A stretch of 64,000 nt of DNA, taken from Succinatimonas sp. UBA6849. GTDB lineage: Bacteria > Pseudomonadota > Gammaproteobacteria > Enterobacterales > Succinivibrionaceae. Position 1 is the first letter of the stretch, and each line of letters starts with the position of its first letter. The translations under genes were made by a program, and so were the position numbers. Where the stretch lies: NCBI GenBank assembly GCA_002449335.1, contig DKDL01000050.1, forward strand, positions 1 to 64,000, given 5' to 3'. This document shows, in pieces, positions 60,653 through 64,000 of this stretch. The notes beneath the pieces are model-generated. The model ran no database searches and was not told the DNA's origin. It saw nothing but the letters and a program-made list of their open reading frames with translations.

Positions 60653-62299
60653 ATGTATACACTCTCAGGCGTTTCTGTAGGAGCAGGCATTGCGGTAGCA
60701 CCTGCTTTAGTAATTGCCAGACAGAAATCTGAATACAGTAAAGAAGAGCTCTTTACTTTTGACAGCGAAAGCGAGATTGACAGATATATTAAAAAATCCA
60801 GTCAGTTTGCGCAGAAACTGCGTCAGATTGTAAATCCTGCTAAAGATACTGTACGTGATCTTTTAGGAGCGGCAGCTGGCTTTATCACTTCTGAGGATAA
60901 CAAAAGAGAAGTTATCGATCTGATAAATCAGGGATGCTCATCCTGTATGGCTGCAAGAACCGTACTTTTAGGGAATCTTGATGCGTTTTACAAGCACAAC
61001 AATGATTTAAAGGCTGATAAAGAAGAGTTAACCTCGCTTATGAATGAGTTCATTCATACTCTAGAGCATGCCCATGGTGATGAGATCGAACTTCCTACAC
61101 TTACAAAAGATGTCATTCTAATTACCACCAATATCTCCCCTGCTCAGCTTTTGTCTCTTGATACTAAATACATTAAAGGCGTAATCTTAGAAGGTGGTCA
61201 TGACTCAGGACACTTAGGTGTGGTGTTACGAGAACTATCTATTCCAGCTGTATTCGGTGTTTTTGATGCCACCACCATAAAAAACGACACTACTGTACTA
61301 GTTGATGGTAATTCCTCTGTTGTCATCGTCGAACCATCTGAAGACATCAAAGAGAGCCTGCTTACTATGCAGGATCTTTATCAGGATCAGATAAATGATG
61401 AGTCTTTACTAAACCTTACGATTGCCTGTGCTGTAGGTGCAATCAGTAATGGCAGTAATGAGCAGATTAAAAACCATGGACTAGGACTGTTAAGATCAGA
61501 ATTCCTCTTCTTATCTTCAAGTTATGAACCTTCTGAAGATGAAATGACCGATTGTTTTTATAAGATCATCTCCCCAATTAAAAAAGGAGCTCCAATTACA
61601 GCAAGAACCTTTGACTTTGCTGATGACAAGAAGCCATTATTTAACATTAGATTAGATGATTCAGGCCCATTAAAAGGCTATGGCGCCTATGTAGGTACTA
61701 ATCTTTTGAAAAAGGAAATTAGAGCACTTCTAAGAGCTTCAAAAGGCAGAACCATCACTATTGTGTTCCCACTAGTTACCAAGATCTCTGAAAAAGACTA
61801 TCTTTTAAAACTGGCAAACGACAGTTTAACTGAGTTAGATAGTGAAAATATTGCTCATGGTGACATGGAGATTAGTTTTATGATTGAGACTCCTGCTGCG
61901 GTGCTTTTAGCTCCTGCAATTGCTAAAGAAGGCTCCATGATGATCATTGGTACCAGTTCATTAGCAGAATATGCCTCAGCTCCATGTCCACCTGATAAAG
62001 CCTTTACCCCAGTTTTAGCCAAAATGATTGTAATGGCAGCTAAAGCTGCCTTCGAGTCAGGAGCTACCTTAGGTGTGGCAGGACGTTTTGCCTCACGCTC
62101 AGAGCTCATTCCTTTCTTTTATAGGCTAGGTGTTACTTATCTTGTGACAGGAGCCTATAACATTGACAGGATCAAAGCAGTAGTTGAAAGATTGAATCTT
62201 GAAGAAGACATTCAACCTGCTTTCGACAAAGAACTGTATAATAAAATCATGACTACTTATTCAGGTACAGAGCTGTCCGAAATTATTAACTCTTTATAG
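60653..62299 (+). CDS. ptsI: Degenerate PTS enzyme I homologue, catalytic residues lost
   Basis: The 548-residue protein aligns by eye with E. coli EI (575 aa) along most of its length, with a gap-free match around the phospho-His: ILEGGHDSGHLG, His187 in the place of H189. R281 (LGLLRSEFLF) and R318 (ARTFD) of the PEP site and E412 are kept. But R358 is replaced by Gly344, N454/D455 of GTNDL by Ser-Ser (435-436), R465 by Pro446, and the essential acid C502 of GMCGE by Ala476 (GVAGR). It is therefore unlikely to transfer phosphate from PEP. It precedes a degenerate crr by 33 bases. No ptsH is in the window. The start follows AAAGAGG. Confidence 0.85.
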   Translation: MYTLSGVSVGAGIAVAPALVIARQKSEYSKEELFTFDSESEIDRYIKKSSQFAQKLRQIVNPAKDTVRDLLGAAAGFITSEDNKREVIDLINQGCSSCMAARTVLLGNLDAFYKHNNDLKADKEELTSLMNEFIHTLEHAHGDEIELPTLTKDVILITTNISPAQLLSLDTKYIKGVILEGGHDSGHLGVVLRELSIPAVFGVFDATTIKNDTTVLVDGNSSVVIVEPSEDIKESLLTMQDLYQDQINDESLLNLTIACAVGAISNGSNEQIKNHGLGLLRSEFLFLSSSYEPSEDEMTDCFYKIISPIKKGAPITARTFDFADDKKPLFNIRLDDSGPLKGYGAYVGTNLLKKEIRALLRASKGRTITIVFPLVTKISEKDYLLKLANDSLTELDSENIAHGDMEISFMIETPAAVLLAPAIAKEGSMMIIGTSSLAEYASAPCPPDKAFTPVLAKMIVMAAKAAFESGATLGVAGRFASRSELIPFFYRLGVTYLVTGAYNIDRIKAVVERLNLEEDIQPAFDKELYNKIMTTYSGTELSEIINSL

Positions 62300-62332
62300 A
62301 ATAGAACGCTCTGAGAGATACAAGGATTTAAA

Positions 62333-62869
62333 ATGGGACTTTTTTCTTTTTTTCAAAAAAAGCAGGCTGTAAGTCAGGAAGTTAAAAGTGAAGCTGATTT
62401 AGAGCTGTATACCCCAATTAGTGGCAATTTAATTTCATTAGAAGAAGTTCCTGATCTTGTGATCTCCGAAAAACTGATTGGTGATGGTGTAGCAGTTGTT
62501 CCTGATACAGGAGCTGACACAATTGTTGCCCCATGCAGTGGTACTATTTCAAGACTTATTGCCTCTAATAACGCTTTTGCTGTAAGAACAGAACAAGGGG
62601 TTGAGGTTTATGTAACCTTTGGTATTGGCACTAGCAGCTTTACAGGTTCAGGAATGGCTGCAATTGCAAAATTAGGTCAAGCAGTAGCTGTAGGTGATCC
62701 TGTATTAAAGTTTGATATGGAAAAGGTCTCAAAAGATCTTGAATCTACTGTAACCTCTTTAATTGTTGTCAGAAGTTCAGCTTCTATTGCTAAGGTTATT
62801 AGTAGTTCAGGTAAGGCAGAGGCAGGCAAAGATCCTTGCTCTTGGGTAATTTTACAAGACGATCAGTAG
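62333..62869 (+). CDS. crr: Degenerate EIIA-Glc homologue without active-site histidines
   Basis: The 178-residue protein starts MGLFSFF like E. coli EIIA-Glc and keeps its core: PISGNLISLEEVPDLVISEKLIGDGVAV, VAPCSGTI, and GVEVYVTFGI. The phosphorylation site H90 of LFVHFGI is Thr95 here, and the assisting H75 of TNHAF is Asn80. It cannot be phosphorylated in the normal way, so if still used it would act as a fixed-state regulator or scaffold. It follows the equally degenerate EI in the ancestral order. Ribosome-binding site AAGGA. Confidence 0.85.
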   Translation: MGLFSFFQKKQAVSQEVKSEADLELYTPISGNLISLEEVPDLVISEKLIGDGVAVVPDTGADTIVAPCSGTISRLIASNNAFAVRTEQGVEVYVTFGIGTSSFTGSGMAAIAKLGQAVAVGDPVLKFDMEKVSKDLESTVTSLIVVRSSASIAKVISSSGKAEAGKDPCSWVILQDDQ

Positions 62870-62992
62870 CTAGCTTTTAAAGCTAAATTCTGCACAACGA
62901 CTATCAGCGCAACTACTATCAGCGCTACAAACAAAAGAGGAGAACATAAGATCTCCCCCTCTCAAAACTCTTCTTAAAACTAACCTTAAAGA
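62870..62992. other. Convergent gap between crr and the repeat protein gene
   Basis: A short hairpin TAGCTTT-AAAGCTA follows crr. On the minus strand an imperfect AGAGG..TCTCCTCT hairpin (about 62936-62965) is followed by TTTTGTTTG and probably ends the gene at 62993. Confidence 0.4.
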
Positions 62993-63664
62993 CTAATTTA
63001 CAATGTCATCAGGGCTGTTGTGACCTGAATACTGAGCCTTAACTTCAGACTCGATCTTAGATGCATTCTCTGCATCCTTAGCCTTCATAGCATTATAGTC
63101 ATAGCTGTATGAAGTGGTCTTCTTCTCGGTAGAAGTAGTGCTCTCAGTCTTCTTGGTATCAGTAGTCTTATCTGATGCAGCAGTCTTATCAGTAGATGAA
63201 GTGCTATCAGTTGAGGTTGCAGTCTTTGAAGCATCATCTGAAGTCTTGGTATCACCAGTTGCATCGGTCTTCTTACCATACTTCTCTGCTACTTCTTTTT
63301 CGATTGCAGCTATATTCTCAAGATTCTTTTTCTTAATAGCCTGATAATCATAAGTGTAGCCACTTGAACTTGAAGATGCTTTCTTAGAGGCAGCGCTTAC
63401 TTCAGTCTGATTGTACTTTTTTAAAGCTGCTAATGACTCTTTACTGATTTCAACAGTGTCAGATGATTCATTGGCAATCTTCATCTTCTCTTCAAAAGCT
63501 GCCTTGTAGCGGCTCTTGGTTGCAAATGAAGATGCTTTCTGAGCTAATGAATTTACACTGTTATTAGCGTCATTTCTAAGCTTGTCACTATATGTAGATT
63601 CACTGCCAGAATAACTTGCAATAGCATTTTTAATGCTTGTCAGTGCACTTGAATCTATAGCCAT
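62993..63664 (-). CDS. Flagellum-regulated repeat protein, 223 aa, unknown
   Basis: No signal peptide or membrane segment. Residues 1-100 are helical and Ser/Ala/Lys-rich, with DTVEIS-KESLAALKKY at 69-84, a motif like the D-V-x-I-S segment found in several axial flagellar proteins. Two copies of a 28-residue module follow, at 103-130 (YTYDYQAIKKKNLEN) and 186-213 (YSYDYNAMKAKDAEN), joined by about 55 residues of low-complexity Ser/Thr/Lys/Asp. A strong GAGGAGAG site and a sigma-28 type promoter lie upstream, so it is probably a late flagellar gene. It may be a filament-associated, secreted or chemotaxis-linked protein; I know no family. Confidence 0.65.
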   Translation of the reverse strand: MAIDSSALTSIKNAIASYSGSESTYSDKLRNDANNSVNSLAQKASSFATKSRYKAAFEEKMKIANESSDTVEISKESLAALKKYNQTEVSAASKKASSSSSGYTYDYQAIKKKNLENIAAIEKEVAEKYGKKTDATGDTKTSDDASKTATSTDSTSSTDKTAASDKTTDTKKTESTTSTEKKTTSYSYDYNAMKAKDAENASKIESEVKAQYSGHNSPDDIVN

Positions 63665-63713
63665 AATTCTCTCCTCGGCAACTAGTTTTTATCCTTCTTT
63701 GCCTTTCGATCTA

Positions 63714-63741
63714 TTATCGGTCAATCAAAACTAAAACTTTA
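63714..63741 (-). promoter_or_regulatory. Sigma-28 (FliA) flagellar promoter
   Basis: On the minus strand TAAAGTTT (63741-63734), a 12-base spacer and ACCGATAA (63721-63714) match the FliA consensus TAAAGTTT-N11-GCCGATAA at 15 of 16 bases, with one extra base of spacing. It is 50 bases before the start of the repeat protein gene. Confidence 0.75.
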
Positions 63742-63779
63742 GTAAAAAATTAATGTTTTTTGAAAAAAGCTGAAAAATT

Positions 63780-63815
63780 AAGCATTCAAGTCTTACTTGT
63801 AAGACCTGAATGCTT
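63780..63815 (-). terminator. Long hairpin, terminator of the gene at the right edge
   Basis: A 17-bp stem with one mismatch (arms 63780-63796 and 63799-63815) and a two-base loop. On the minus strand it is followed by TAATTTTTC, consistent with an intrinsic terminator for the partial gene that ends at 63930. Confidence 0.7.
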
Positions 63816-63929
63816 ATGTATCAAGACATAGAGAGAGTTTATAACTTTATAGTAATTTTGGCTCTTACCTAAAAGGTACAATTAGTAACTATGCATCAAC
63901 TGACTTTGTTAGTAACTAGGTGAAGCTAA

Positions 63930-64000
63930 CTATGCATAGTCTGAAATTGATGGTGTCATATAAGAGCGATACTTATTTACAAGTTTTGACAAATCATTGC
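63930..64000 (-). CDS. C-terminal end of a protein at the window edge
   Basis: A minus-strand frame enters from the right edge and stops with TAG at 63932-63930. The visible end reads NDLSKLVNKYRSYMTPSISDYA. It is too short to identify. Its stop is followed by a hairpin terminator at 63780-63815, which supports a real gene. Being upstream of a flagellar-type gene on the same strand, it may also be flagellar. Confidence 0.45.
   Translation of the reverse strand, partial: NDLSKLVNKYRSYMTPSISDYA

Noticed and set aside
63114..63344. Plus-strand ORF opposite the flagellar repeat protein
   Set aside because: It mirrors the low-complexity Ser/Thr linker of the minus-strand gene and has no ribosome-binding site.

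Overview
The window is AT-rich chromosomal DNA from a motile, probably anaerobic gammaproteobacterium. The best fit is a gut or rumen member of the Succinivibrionaceae (Aeromonadales). This is inferred from the mix of gamma-type gene order (rlmN-rodZ-ispG-hisS-yfgM-bamB-der, queA-tgt-yajC-secD-secF, ligA-zipA/cysZ-ptsI-crr, purM opposite a DUF2066 gene and hda, dnaQ opposite rnhA, speA-speB), proteobacterial envelope genes (bamB, bepA, nlpI, lapC/yejM, gmhA, mltD), a sigma-54 type flagellar promoter, and a radical SAM peptide maturase. No rRNA, tRNA, CRISPR array, insertion sequence or prophage was seen.

Layout. 1-4.1 kb: a structured RNA or terminator on the minus strand, a 46-residue arginine-rich small protein, then a flagellar operon (fliS, a fliT-like gene, maf) behind a sigma-54 promoter. 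4.2-7.2 kb: two small coupled membrane proteins, then a candidate RiPP locus made of a cysteine-rich precursor-like protein, an intrinsic terminator and a radical SAM/SPASM enzyme. 7.2-16.7 kb (minus): der, bamB, yfgM, hisS, ispG, rodZ, rlmN; Der, BamB and RodZ all carry unusual extensions. 16.7-22.4 kb: a frameshifted RelB/DinJ antitoxin remnant, a small hypothetical gene, cobB, pepB, a cysteine desulfurase, a SmtB/ArsR-type metal sensor and nlpI. 22.4-30 kb (minus): secF, secD, yajC, tgt, queA, and an orphan VWA protein with an HExxH motif. 30.5-35 kb (plus): an Aer-like PAS chemoreceptor, lapC/yejM, cnoX. 35-47 kb: an AI-2E-family permease, a small secreted SFPD-repeat protein (probable 7_1-knot family), bepA, panC-panD-panS-like, hda, a DUF2066 protein, purM, speA-speB. 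47-50 kb: an alpha-glucosidase and AraC regulator pair with a perfect FNR-type palindrome upstream. 50-60.4 kb: an LTA-synthase/OpgB-like enzyme, gmhA, dnaQ, rnhA, mltD, ligA, zipA, cysZ. 60.4-64 kb: an array of AT-rich inverted repeats, a degenerate PTS enzyme I and a degenerate EIIA-Glc, and a flagellum-type (sigma-28) gene for a repeat-containing protein, with the end of another gene at the right edge.

The strongest discoveries are: (1) a PTS pair, in its ancestral place next to ligA-zipA-cysZ, in which EI lacks the Cys, metal-binding Asp and Arg residues of the PEP site and EIIA-Glc lacks both active-site histidines, while cysK and ptsH are gone; (2) an orphan Cys-rich peptide and radical SAM/SPASM locus with a terminator between substrate and enzyme; (3) a palindrome family on both sides of cysZ; (4) a probable sigma-28-dependent protein with duplicated YDY-helix modules. 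All family assignments are from reading the sequence by eye; no database search was run.
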